Origin: an uncultured Oscillospiraceae bacterium
GTDB lineage: Bacteria; Bacillota; Clostridia; Oscillospirales; Oscillospiraceae
Assembly (NCBI GenBank): GCA_900757415.1
Contig: CAAENU010000193.1
Span: 1 to 5,661 of the forward strand
Direction: 5' to 3'
Length of the DNA stretch: 5,661 bases
A program made the position numbers and the translations under genes. The number at the start of each line of letters is the position of its first letter. Position 1 is the first letter of the stretch. The notes beneath the pieces were generated by a model. The model was not told the origin of the DNA. It saw only the letters and a program-made list of their open reading frames with translations, and ran no database searches. Shown in pieces: positions 1 to 4,317 of the stretch.

Positions 1-327
1 ACGGCGGCGGAACACGCGGACCTTTTCGCGCCGTGGGCGGTGCCGGTGGCCTATACCGTGGGCCAGATCCGCAGATATACGGACGGGAAGCTGTATAAAT
101 GCGTTCAGGCCCATACGTCACAAGCGGACTGGACGCCGGACAAAACCGCAAGCCTTTGGACGCCGGTTTCCGATCCGGCGGAGGAATGGCCGGAATGGTC
201 CCAGCCGGTTGGCGCACATGACGCATACAGCAAGGACGCCAAGGTGTCGCACAATGGCAAGCATTGGACCAGCACTGTGGACAGCAACGTGTGGGAGCCT
301 GGCGTGTACGGGTGGACGGAGGTGTAA
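1..327 (+). CDS. Phage tail/appendage protein with carbohydrate-binding-like repeats (5' partial)
   Basis: The frame is open from the first base, so only the last 108 residues are visible and the true start lies upstream. The in-frame GTG at 40 has no ribosome binding site and falls inside the first domain, so I do not take it as the start. Two aromatic-rich modules are seen. The first has the pattern Y-T-V-G-Q...Y-T-D-G-K-L-Y-K-C...H-T...W-T-P...L-W-T-P (residues about 12-58), and the second, more diverged, is W-P-E-W...A-Y...G-K-H-W...W-E-P-G...W (about 63-107). This resembles CBM5/12 chitin-binding-type modules, which are common at the C-termini of phage tail and receptor-binding proteins. 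The inferred role is attachment to host surface glycan at the virion tail tip. It is the first gene of a same-strand late operon, ending 3 nt before the next start. The module family is recognised by pattern only. Confidence 0.7.
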   Translation, partial: TAAEHADLFAPWAVPVAYTVGQIRRYTDGKLYKCVQAHTSQADWTPDKTASLWTPVSDPAEEWPEWSQPVGAHDAYSKDAKVSHNGKHWTSTVDSNVWEPGVYGWTEV

Positions 328-330
328 GCC

Positions 331-732
331 GTGGGCGCTGCCTACATCGTAAGAAAAAGAGCGCGGTTTGTGAGTATCAACGGCCCCGTAAACCTCCGGT
401 ATGGTACGCCTGTGGACGCTGTGGACGGGTTTCTGGTACATAATGGCCGCCCATTGTGCGCGGTCACCAGCGAGAGCGCACACCGCTATTTTGCACGAAA
501 TGACGACGGAAACGGGAAAGCCCGCGGCGCCCTGATCGGCGCCATCACGGCCAAGCTGGAGCGGAAAGACGCAGGCCATCAAATGCGCTGGGATCTCCTG
601 TGGAGCGACCCGGAGGCGCAGAAATTACGCCACCCGGATCATGCGGATTTCTGGCTGTGGGGCCATGCCTTTTTTGAGGCGGACATGGCAGACCTGGAAC
701 ACGTCGCCGGGCTGATCGGTGCGAGGAGGTGA
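331..732 (+). CDS. Hypothetical phage protein, 133 aa
   Basis: GTG start, chosen because GGAGGTG at 318-324 sits 6 nt upstream, inside the end of the preceding gene. I do not recognise the family. The protein has a basic N-terminus (R-K-R-A-R), no membrane segment and no signal peptide. Its C-terminal half is rich in Trp, His and Asp (for example W-D-L-L-W, H-P-D-H-A-D-F-W-L-W-G-H), which suggests a compact soluble domain. Its place between a tail-tip protein and the lysis genes suggests a tail-associated or late accessory protein, but nothing in the sequence gives a specific function. Its reading is supported by tight operon spacing on both sides; the next gene's ribosome binding site (AGGAGG, 724-729) lies within its last codons. 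Confidence 0.75.
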   Translation: MGAAYIVRKRARFVSINGPVNLRYGTPVDAVDGFLVHNGRPLCAVTSESAHRYFARNDDGNGKARGALIGAITAKLERKDAGHQMRWDLLWSDPEAQKLRHPDHADFWLWGHAFFEADMADLEHVAGLIGARR

Positions 733-739
733 CGCTGCC

Positions 740-919
740 ATGGATTATATGAAGCTGGTGGCGGACCTCTGCCAGATCATTGACCGCCAGAACGAAATCA
801 CCAAGGCCATGGTGGTGCAGCTGGGCCAGCGCGACGCCCTCCGGTATGAGGAGGAAATGGCGGCGGTTCGGCGGGACTACGATACCGCCATGGGGGAGGT
901 GGATCCGTGCAAAAACTAA
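740..919 (+). CDS. Small helical phage protein, 59 aa
   Basis: I chose ATG 740 because AGGAGG at 724-729 is 10 nt upstream; an in-frame GTG at 719 would place the ribosome binding site inside the gene. The product is almost wholly predicted helix, with charged heptad-like stretches (I-I-D-R-Q-N-E-I-T-K, then R-Y-E-E-E-M-A-A-V-R-R-D-Y) and no hydrophobic membrane segment. Small helical proteins of this kind often precede holin genes in Firmicutes prophages; that is a recollection of gene order, not a family match. It overlaps the next gene by 13 nt, so the two are probably translationally coupled. Function unknown; an oligomeric or coiled-coil partner of a neighbouring membrane protein is possible. 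Confidence 0.7.
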   Translation: MDYMKLVADLCQIIDRQNEITKAMVVQLGQRDALRYEEEMAAVRRDYDTAMGEVDPCKN

Positions 920-1359
920 TTGAAACGCTGTCCACCGTGAGCGTAGGCCAGGCGCTGACTGGCGGCGTCACCGTGGTGGCGCTGGTGTCCGTGTTTATCG
1001 AAATTACACCGGTGAAGATCAACCCGGTTTCCAAGTTTCTGGCCTGGCTGGGGCGGAAGATCAACAGCGAAGTGATCGCCAAGGTGGACAGGCTGGAAAC
1101 CGAGGTGCAGGCCATGAGGAAAGCGGACGGAGAGCAGGAGGCCATAAACTGCCGTTACCGGATCCTACGGTTCGGGGACGAAGTAAAACACGGCACCCGG
1201 CACAGTCAGGAACATTTTGAGCAGATCCTGGCCGATATTGACGCCTACGAAATCTATTGCAAGGATCACAAGGATTTCAAGAACAACAAAACCAAAGTGA
1301 CCACGGAGCGGATCCTGGACGTTTACCGCAAGTGCGTGGAAACGGACGATTTTTTGTAA
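907..1359 (+). CDS. Phage membrane protein with one N-terminal helix, 150 aa
   Basis: GTG start, supported by GGGGGAGGT at 892-900, 6 nt upstream and within the preceding gene. Residues about 16-34 (L-T-G-G-V-T-V-V-A-L-V-S-V-F-I) form a single membrane segment. An amphipathic stretch with K and R (35-53) follows, then a short likely coiled coil (54-80, V-D-R-L-E-T-E-V-Q-A-M), and a soluble C-terminal domain of about 70 residues with R-Y-R-I-L-R-F-G-D-E, H-F-E-Q-I-L-A-D-I-D-A-Y-E and a terminal Y-R-K-C motif. From memory, proteins with this R-I-L-R-F...D-I-D.Y.E.YC...V-Y.K-C pattern recur beside holins in clostridial prophages, usually as hypothetical proteins. The architecture (one anchor plus cytoplasmic or external domain) would fit a lysis accessory or regulator rather than a classical pore-forming holin. 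Function is inferred from context only. Confidence 0.75.
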   Translation: MQKLIETLSTVSVGQALTGGVTVVALVSVFIEITPVKINPVSKFLAWLGRKINSEVIAKVDRLETEVQAMRKADGEQEAINCRYRILRFGDEVKHGTRHSQEHFEQILADIDAYEIYCKDHKDFKNNKTKVTTERILDVYRKCVETDDFL

Positions 1360-1371
1360 TGGGAGGAAGCC

Positions 1372-1785
1372 GTGAAAATCTTTATTGTGGCCGCGGCGGC
1401 GTGGGCTGCCGGTGCCCTCCTGGGCTATTTCGTGGCCCGGCTGGCGTATAAGCACCTGCGGAAGCGTCTGCGGACGCTGCGGCAGGAACGGAAGCCGCCT
1501 AAAAAGAAAATGGGCACCATGGACAGGATCCTGGTTCTGGAAGCGGTTTTCCTGGTGGCGTACACGGTGGCCGATCTGGTGGTTTTCTGGCACACCGGAT
1601 CAGAGCCTGCAACCCTGACCGGCTGCGTGTTCGGCGTGTGCGGCCTGGAAAACGGCGTCATGGGCTGGATTAAGACGAACAAGGACACGGCGGCGGAGGC
1701 CGCCAGAACGAGCGGGAGCGGGCCGCAGCCTGCCCCGGAGGAACCGCCCGCGGGCACCGGCGAACCACCGGACGCGGGCCTGTGA
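1372..1785 (+). CDS. Phage membrane protein with 2-3 helices, holin-like candidate, 137 aa
   Basis: GTG start with GGAGG at 1362-1366, 5 nt upstream. Residues 2-23 are a clear membrane helix (Ala-rich, F-I-V-A-A-A-A-W-A-A-G-A-L-L-G-Y-F-V). A strongly basic linker follows (27-46, many K and R), then a second helix at 53-73 (I-L-V-L-E-A-V-F-L-V-A-Y-T-V). A third, weaker hydrophobic stretch lies at about 80-100. The C-terminal tail (112-137) is Pro, Glu and Gly rich with no predicted fold. The basic loop between helices 1 and 2 would be cytoplasmic by the positive-inside rule. It lies immediately upstream of the endolysin (16 nt gap), a classic holin position, so it could be a holin, antiholin or holin partner; the three-helix protein at 2874-3284 is the competing holin candidate. 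No family is recognised with certainty. Confidence 0.72.
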   Translation: MKIFIVAAAAWAAGALLGYFVARLAYKHLRKRLRTLRQERKPPKKKMGTMDRILVLEAVFLVAYTVADLVVFWHTGSEPATLTGCVFGVCGLENGVMGWIKTNKDTAAEAARTSGSGPQPAPEEPPAGTGEPPDAGL

Positions 1786-1801
1786 GGAGGTATAAACGAA
1801 C

Positions 1802-2674
1802 ATGACCGGAAACGAACTGCGCCGAAAGGTGGCGGACATTATCAACGCATGGGACGGAGCAACCAGAGGCAGCGCCAAGCACCTGGAGATCCTGAACATC
1901 TACAACAACCACAAGCCGCTGGCAAGAGGTTACCGCGTACAGGTGGGTGACGCCCATTGTGCCACCACGGCCTCCGCGGCGTACATCAAGGCAGGGATCG
2001 CGGAGTACACCGGGACGGAGTGCGGCGTGGGAAAGTACGTCGAGATCGCCAAGAAAAAAGGGATCTGGACGGAGAACGACGCATACACCCCCAAGGTGGG
2101 CGACGCCTGCGTGTACGACTGGCAGGACGGGGCCAAATACGCCACCACCGACAACACCGGCGCACCGGATCACATTGGCATTGTCACCAAGGTGGGCGGC
2201 GGCACCTTTGTGGTCACCGAGGGAAACATGAACGGCGGCAAGGTGGGCAAGCGCACCATGAAAGTGAACGGGCGGTATATCCGCGGTTTCATTACCCCGG
2301 ACTTTGACATGATCGCCCGGAAACTGGGCGGTACGTCCGGCGGGACGGCGGACAAGCCAACGAAACCGACGACCCAGGCGGCGGGTACATACACCGTAAA
2401 GAGCGGCGACACACTTTCCCGTATTGCGGCGGCCCACGGCACCACCGTGGCCAAACTGGTGGAGATCAACGGCATTAAAAACCCGAACCTGATCCGTGTG
2501 GGCCAGGTCCTCCGCCTGCCCGGCGGAGCCGTCAAGTACACCGTTGTGGCCGGGGACACCCTTTCCCGTATCGCCGCGAAGTACGGCACCACTGTGGCCA
2601 AGCTGGCAGCAGACAACGGGATCAAAAATCCGAACCTGATCCATGTGGGCCAGGTTATCACCATCAACAAATAA
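1802..2674 (+). CDS. Phage endolysin: CHAP/NlpC-like cysteine peptidase with two LysM domains
   Basis: Cuts peptidoglycan (amide bond hydrolysis in the stem peptide or cross-bridge) at the end of infection. ATG start with AGGAGGT at 1785-1791, 10 nt upstream. The N-terminal catalytic domain spans about residues 1-170: the likely nucleophile is Cys53 (D-A-H-C-A-T-T-A-S), followed by V-G-D-A-C-V-Y-D-W, the likely catalytic His124 (P-D-H-I-G-I-V-T-K-V) and an acidic or polar third position at E140-G-N. This order fits the CHAP or NlpC/P60 folds. A Thr/Lys/Pro linker (178-195) leads to LysM1 (196-240) and LysM2 (245-289), which bind the glycan backbone (N-acetylglucosamine). There is no signal peptide, so release depends on a holin. 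CHAP versus NlpC/P60 is not settled from sequence alone. Confidence 0.92.
   Translation: MTGNELRRKVADIINAWDGATRGSAKHLEILNIYNNHKPLARGYRVQVGDAHCATTASAAYIKAGIAEYTGTECGVGKYVEIAKKKGIWTENDAYTPKVGDACVYDWQDGAKYATTDNTGAPDHIGIVTKVGGGTFVVTEGNMNGGKVGKRTMKVNGRYIRGFITPDFDMIARKLGGTSGGTADKPTKPTTQAAGTYTVKSGDTLSRIAAAHGTTVAKLVEINGIKNPNLIRVGQVLRLPGGAVKYTVVAGDTLSRIAAKYGTTVAKLAADNGIKNPNLIHVGQVITINK
2387..2521 (+). repeat. LysM repeat 1 of endolysin
   Basis: First copy of the LysM module, with the signature Y-T-V-K-S-G-D-T-L-S-R-I-A and ending I-R-V-G-Q-V-L-R-L-P. It matches the second copy at a constant offset of 147 nt (49 codons) with little divergence, including the shared stretch N-G-I-K-N-P-N-L-I, indicating tandem duplication within the gene. 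Confidence 0.9.
2534..2668 (+). repeat. LysM repeat 2 of endolysin
   Basis: Second LysM copy (K-Y-T-V-V-A-G-D-T-L-S-R-I-A ... I-H-V-G-Q-V-I-T-I). It is nearly the last element of the protein. Differences from copy 1 are concentrated in the middle helix (A-A-D-N versus V-E-I-N), leaving the sugar-binding strand-helix signatures intact. Confidence 0.9.
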
Positions 2675-2693
2675 TTTTGCCGGAGGTGCTGGA

Positions 2694-2864
2694 ATGGTTA
2701 TTATCAAGGCGCTGGCCTGGGCGCTTTCCCTGGCCGCTGTGGTCACCTGGCTGGTGGCCCTGGTACGCTGGGACGGTTCGATCCCCTGTGATCGGAGCCA
2801 ATGCGAAAGCTGCCCATTTCCGCGGTGCCACGAAAATGGCCAGGACAGCACCGGGCAGGAATGA
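2694..2864 (+). CDS. Small one-helix membrane peptide with four-cysteine tail, 56 aa
   Basis: ATG 2694 is chosen because GGAGGT at 2682-2687 lies 6 nt upstream in the gap after the endolysin; the same frame extends upstream to 2643 but that start would lie inside the endolysin. Residues 2-24 form one membrane helix (V-I-I-K-A-L-A-W-A-L-S-L-A-A-V-V-T-W-L-V-A-L). A short polar tail carries C32-x4-C37-x2-C40-x4-C45, then an acidic end. I do not recognise the family. The Cys spacing could make disulfides if the tail is extracellular, or hold a metal or membrane partner if it is inside; topology is unclear. Its position between endolysin and holin candidate suggests a lysis-timing or lysis-accessory role. 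It ends 9 nt before the next start. Confidence 0.68.
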   Translation: MVIIKALAWALSLAAVVTWLVALVRWDGSIPCDRSQCESCPFPRCHENGQDSTGQE

Positions 2865-2873
2865 GAGGTAAAA

Positions 2874-3284
2874 ATGGAACAGACTATTATCCGCCTGGCC
2901 ATTGGCCTGGTTCTTCTGGTGGCTGTCAACGTCGTGCTGGGCAGCCTGAACGCCCTTTTTGACGGGACTTTCGACCGTATCAAATGCCGGAACGGCGTCA
3001 TTAAGGGGATCATTATTGCCGCCTGTTTCGTCGCTTTCTATGTAGCGGGACGCCTGAACCCCGATATTGTGGCAATCGACATTGACGGCGAAACGGTCAA
3101 CGTGGCAACAGCCGCCAACCTGGCCATGGTGACGGCCTATGTGCTGTATGCGAAAGACGTTTTTTCCAAGCTGTCCAAGCTGGTTTTGAGCAAAACGAGC
3201 GGGACGCCGGAGCAGACCGGCGGAACCACGCCGCCCGCATTGGAGGAACCGGCGGACGCGGCGGAGGCCACCGCAGCAGAATAA
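2874..3284 (+). CDS. Phage holin candidate, three membrane helices, 136 aa
   Basis: ATG start with AGAGGT at 2864-2869, 4 nt upstream and overlapping the stop of the previous gene. Three hydrophobic segments are seen: about 4-25 (I-I-R-L-A-I-G-L-V-L-L-V-A-V-N-V-V-L), 42-58 (V-I-K-G-I-I-I-A-A-C-F-V-A-F-Y-V-A) and 75-93 (V-N-V-A-T-A-A-N-L-A-M-V-T-A-Y-V-L-Y-A). A D-I-D-G-E stretch separates helices 2 and 3, and the tail (105-136) is rich in Thr, Pro, Glu and Ala. Size, three-helix layout and position in the lysis cassette fit a class I-like holin that forms the membrane lesion releasing the endolysin. The tail composition resembles that of the 137-aa protein upstream. It is the last gene of the + strand late operon; a hairpin terminator follows directly. 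Confidence 0.75.
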   Translation: MEQTIIRLAIGLVLLVAVNVVLGSLNALFDGTFDRIKCRNGVIKGIIIAACFVAFYVAGRLNPDIVAIDIDGETVNVATAANLAMVTAYVLYAKDVFSKLSKLVLSKTSGTPEQTGGTTPPALEEPADAAEATAAE

Positions 3285-3325
3285 AAAAAGGAACCCCGGC
3301 GCCGCCCTGGCGTCGGGGTTCTTCT
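3283..3325. terminator. Bidirectional intrinsic terminator between convergent operons
   Basis: A 13-bp stem (3291-3303 with 3309-3321, one G-T wobble at 3299/3313) encloses the 5-nt loop 3304-3308. Read on the minus strand it is followed by one C and then seven T (3289-3283), an excellent terminator for the minus-strand small-gene operon that ends at 3331. Read on the plus strand the tail is only TTCTTCTG-like (3320-3326), so it is weaker for the holin operon. The A/T tract overlaps the holin stop codon (3282-3284). Confidence 0.9.
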
Positions 3326-3330
3326 GCGGG

Positions 3331-3477
3331 TCACCTGCTGGCAGGCATGGCCCGCATGACTGTTTTTCTGCTGTATTCATCGGTGAGGACTAACACCACA
3401 CCGCGCCGCCCATCAGCCAGCGGGACCGTGACCGCCTCCAGCGTAACAGCCGGGGCCGCTTTTTCCATTTTCCCCAT
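3331..3477 (-). CDS. Hypothetical small soluble protein, third gene of minus-strand cassette (48 aa)
   Basis: Reads on the minus strand to a TGA at 3333-3331. I chose the ATG whose first base is 3477 because GGGAGG (3491-3486) lies 8 nt upstream. An in-frame ATG at 3483 overlaps the previous stop as ATGA but is only 2 nt from that site, and would add two residues. The product begins M-G-K-M-E-K and contains V-T-L-E-A-V-T-V-P-L, then G-R-R-G-V-V-L-V-L-T-D-E-Y, which suggests short beta strands, and ends M-P-A-S-R. It has no membrane segment, unlike the two genes before it. No family recognised. The stop lies 10 nt before the terminator hairpin. Translational coupling to the 32-aa gene is likely. 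The ribosome binding site, coupling and downstream terminator all argue that it is real. Confidence 0.65.
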   Translation of the reverse strand: MGKMEKAAPAVTLEAVTVPLADGRRGVVLVLTDEYSRKTVMRAMPASR

Positions 3478-3479
3478 TC

Positions 3480-3578
3480 TCATTTCCTCCCATTGAAAAG
3501 TTTACGAAGCAGCCGGATCCCGTAGCGAACCGGAATATAAACCGCCACGAATATGGCCACAAAAAGCAAGTATTTCAT
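3480..3578 (-). CDS. Single-pass membrane peptide, second gene of minus-strand cassette (32 aa)
   Basis: Minus-strand ATG (first base 3578) with AGGAGG at 3591-3586, 7 nt upstream; an in-frame ATG at 3600 would put this site inside the gene. Residues 3-19 are one hydrophobic helix (Y-L-L-F-V-A-I-F-V-A-V-Y-I-P-V) followed by a basic tail R-Y-G-I-R-L-L-R-K-L-F-N-G-R-K. By the positive-inside rule the tail is cytoplasmic and the N-terminus outside. Size and layout are like small membrane-active peptides (type I toxin-like, or peptides that tune a membrane protein), but there is no family match. Its last codons contain the ribosome binding site for the next gene. Confidence 0.68.
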   Translation of the reverse strand: MKYLLFVAIFVAVYIPVRYGIRLLRKLFNGRK

Positions 3579-3621
3579 GCGCTGCCCTCCTATTGACATT
3601 TTAGTGGGTTTCGTTTATATT

Positions 3622-3650
3622 GAGGGTGCGGGGGTTACCCCCCGCCCCTC
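3622..3650 (-). other. GC-rich RNA hairpin with GNRA-type loop, inside the minus-strand cassette
   Basis: On the minus-strand transcript, 3650-3639 pairs with 3634-3622 as a 12-bp almost all G-C stem with one bulged A (3627). The loop is G-U-A-A (3638-3635), a GNRA tetraloop. No T tract follows (the next bases are AATATAAACG), so it is not a standard intrinsic terminator. It lies in the 78-nt gap between the 44-aa and 32-aa genes and could be an mRNA stability or processing element that sets the ratio of their expression. Confidence 0.7.
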
Positions 3651-3656
3651 TGTCTG

Positions 3657-3791
3657 TTACCAGTTCAGCAATTTGAGGATTGCCGCTGTAATCAGACCGG
3701 AGATTGTGCCCGCCAGGATTGTGTCCGCCAAGACCTGCAACCTGTTGGGCTGCGCCGTCGGCTTATGCCGTCGGCGTTTTTTCTTGCTCAT
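3657..3791 (-). CDS. Basic single-pass membrane peptide, first gene of minus-strand cassette (44 aa)
   Basis: Minus-strand ATG with first base 3791; a purine-rich site AAGGGGTGG lies 5 nt upstream, and a consensus promoter predicts a leader of only about 26 nt. The N-terminus is strongly basic (S-K-K-K-R-R-R-H-K), followed by a polar stretch and one hydrophobic helix (about 21-42: L-A-D-T-I-L-A-G-T-I-S-G-L-I-T-A-A-I-L-K-L-L), ending N-W. The basic end should be cytoplasmic, putting the C-terminus outside. I do not recognise the family. Layout is compatible with a type I toxin-like peptide, a superinfection-immunity peptide, or a holin-interacting peptide; none can be chosen from sequence. No antisense RNA promoter was seen over it. 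It is the promoter-proximal gene and should be the most strongly expressed of the three. Confidence 0.7.
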   Translation of the reverse strand: MSKKKRRRHKPTAQPNRLQVLADTILAGTISGLITAAILKLLNW

Positions 3792-3823
3792 TTTAACCAC
3801 CCCTTTCCTCTTGAACTGTCTAT

Positions 3824-3852
3824 ATTATAATCTAACGTGAGATAAAAAGCAA
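3824..3852 (-). promoter_or_regulatory. Consensus sigma-A-type promoter for the minus-strand cassette
   Basis: On the minus strand, TTGCTT (3852-3847) is followed after exactly 17 nt by TATAAT (3829-3824). Transcription would start near 3817, about 26 nt before the 44-aa gene. The spacer holds operator dyad 1 in full (3830-3843), so a bound repressor would exclude RNA polymerase. Confidence 0.8.
3830..3843. promoter_or_regulatory. Operator dyad 1 (ATCTAAC / ATCTCAC heptads)
   Basis: ATCTAACGTGAGAT: two convergent 7-bp half-sites (ATCTAAC on the plus strand, ATCTCAC on the minus strand) that abut. It sits in the spacer of the minus-strand promoter. It is identical to dyad 2 over all 14 bp. 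Confidence 0.7.
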
Positions 3853-3868
3853 TCCGCAATATGCACAA

Positions 3869-3882
3869 ATCTAACGTGAGAT
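3869..3882. promoter_or_regulatory. Operator dyad 2
   Basis: Exact 14-bp copy of dyad 1, centred 39 bp to its right. It lies just upstream of a TATAAT at 3888-3893 that may serve the plus-strand 68-aa gene. Confidence 0.7.
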
Positions 3883-3887
3883 ATTTA

Positions 3888-3893
3888 TATAAT
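3888..3893 (+). promoter_or_regulatory. Possible -10 box for the 68-aa ribbon-helix-helix gene
   Basis: TATAAT on the plus strand, flanked by dyad 2 upstream and dyad 3 overlapping its last two bases. No good -35 hexamer is visible 16-18 nt upstream. An alternative TATAAT at 3927-3932 is too close to the start codon to leave a normal leader. Choice between them is uncertain. Confidence 0.4.
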
Positions 3894-3905
3894 CTAACAG
3901 TAGAT
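3892..3905. promoter_or_regulatory. Operator dyad 3 (diverged)
   Basis: ATCTAACAGTAGAT: the left heptad is identical to dyads 1 and 2, the right half differs. Its context (TATAAT overlapping in front, AGATAAAAA behind) repeats the context of dyad 1, giving a 23-bp near-repeat at 3826-3848 and 3888-3910 with three mismatches and a 62-bp offset. Confidence 0.62.
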
Positions 3906-3947
3906 AAAAACGGGCGGCGGTGGTATTATAATGGCGAGGTGATAAGC

Positions 3948-4154
3948 ATGGGCAGACCGAAGAAAGAGGGCGGCATGAGCGCCACCGACTACAAGCGAGA
4001 TTTCAATGAAAAGAACTATGATCGACTTTCCCCGTATGTAAAGAGAGGAAAAAAAGACAGATACAAGGAAGCTGCGAAAGCTGCCGGGTACAGCCTTAAC
4101 GAGTTCATGGAAAAAGCCATGGACAAACTGGCAGCGGAGATCCTGGGAGAATAA
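3948..4154 (+). CDS. Ribbon-helix-helix (Arc/CopG-like) DNA-binding protein, 68 aa
   Basis: ATG 3948 is chosen because GAGGTGAT (3936-3943) lies just upstream. The frame also opens at ATG 3861, but that start has no ribosome binding site and would put dyads 2 and 3 inside the gene. The protein has a basic arm (G-R-P-K-K), a candidate beta strand at about 24-31 (Y-D-R-L-S-P-Y-V), helix A at 33-46 (R-G-K-K-D-R-Y-K-E-A-A-K-A-A-G) and helix B at 49-64 (S-L-N-E-F-M-E-K-A-M-D-K-L). This is the Arc/MetJ fold, which binds DNA as a dimer with the strand in the major groove. It is divergent from the minus-strand cassette, and the heptad dyads between them are its most likely target, giving autoregulation plus control of the cassette. 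It could instead be an antitoxin-type regulator, but no toxin gene is adjacent on its strand. Confidence 0.82.
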   Translation: MGRPKKEGGMSATDYKRDFNEKNYDRLSPYVKRGKKDRYKEAAKAAGYSLNEFMEKAMDKLAAEILGE

Positions 4155-4163
4155 AAAGCATAA

Positions 4164-4200
4164 GCCCCCGACGCACACAGCGCCGGGGGCGTTTCGGCGT
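4164..4200 (+). terminator. Probable intrinsic terminator after the 68-aa gene
   Basis: GCCCCCG (4164-4170) pairs with CGGGGGC (4184-4190), extended after one mismatch by three inner pairs around the loop ACACA (4175-4179). The tail GTTTCGGCGTTT is only moderately T-rich, so termination may be partial, which matters because a readthrough transcript would carry the inverted repeat that follows. Confidence 0.6.
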
Positions 4201-4202
4201 TT

Positions 4203-4312
4203 GCCCTCCAGAGTGTTCAATATTTTTCGGTGCTGATTATTAACACGGGTTCGTGGAAACCTATGTGTTAATATCAAGAAAACTGCTGAACATTACCACG
4301 CGCCTGGAGGGC
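4203..4312. repeat. Nested, roughly concentric inverted repeats before the XRE gene
   Basis: Four pairs of arms share nearly one centre (about 4253-4258). They are GCCCTCCAG (4203-4211) with CTGGAGGGC (4304-4312), TGTTCA (4214-4219) with TGAACA (4287-4292), ATTAACAC (4239-4246) with GTGTTAAT (4265-4272), and GGTT (4248-4251) with AACC (4258-4261). All arms are exact. The right outer arm contains GGAGGG, the ribosome binding site of the 80-aa gene. The inner pair is a good operator candidate for that protein. Confidence 0.75.
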
Positions 4313-4317
4313 TGCCC

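Noticed and set aside
2677..2871. 64-aa Trp-rich plus-strand ORF after the endolysin
   Set aside because: Out of frame with the 56-aa membrane peptide, which has GGAGGT at proper distance from its ATG; no ribosome binding site for the alternative.
1670..3013. Long minus-strand ORF (447 aa)
   Set aside because: Antisense to the endolysin, whose domains are clear, and to neighbouring genes; its translation is rich in Arg, His and Pro as expected for the shadow of GC-rich coding sequence.
3657..3791. Type I toxin with an antisense RNA antitoxin
   Set aside because: The 44-aa peptide has suitable size and a membrane helix, but I found no convincing antisense promoter or known toxin family signature, so only a general membrane peptide is called.
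3553..3840. Plus-strand 95-aa ORF across the small-gene cassette
   Set aside because: No ribosome binding site before its ATG, odd Cys-rich composition, and it lies antisense to two minus-strand genes that have good ribosome binding sites, a promoter and a terminator.
3826..3910. CRISPR-like array of short repeats
   Set aside because: Only three short units with unequal spacing (39 and 23 bp) in a promoter region; the dyad symmetry and promoter overlap indicate operators.
3861..3947. N-terminal extension of the ribbon-helix-helix gene to ATG 3861
   Set aside because: No ribosome binding site at 3861; the extension would be made of operator and promoter sequence, and a good site precedes ATG 3948.
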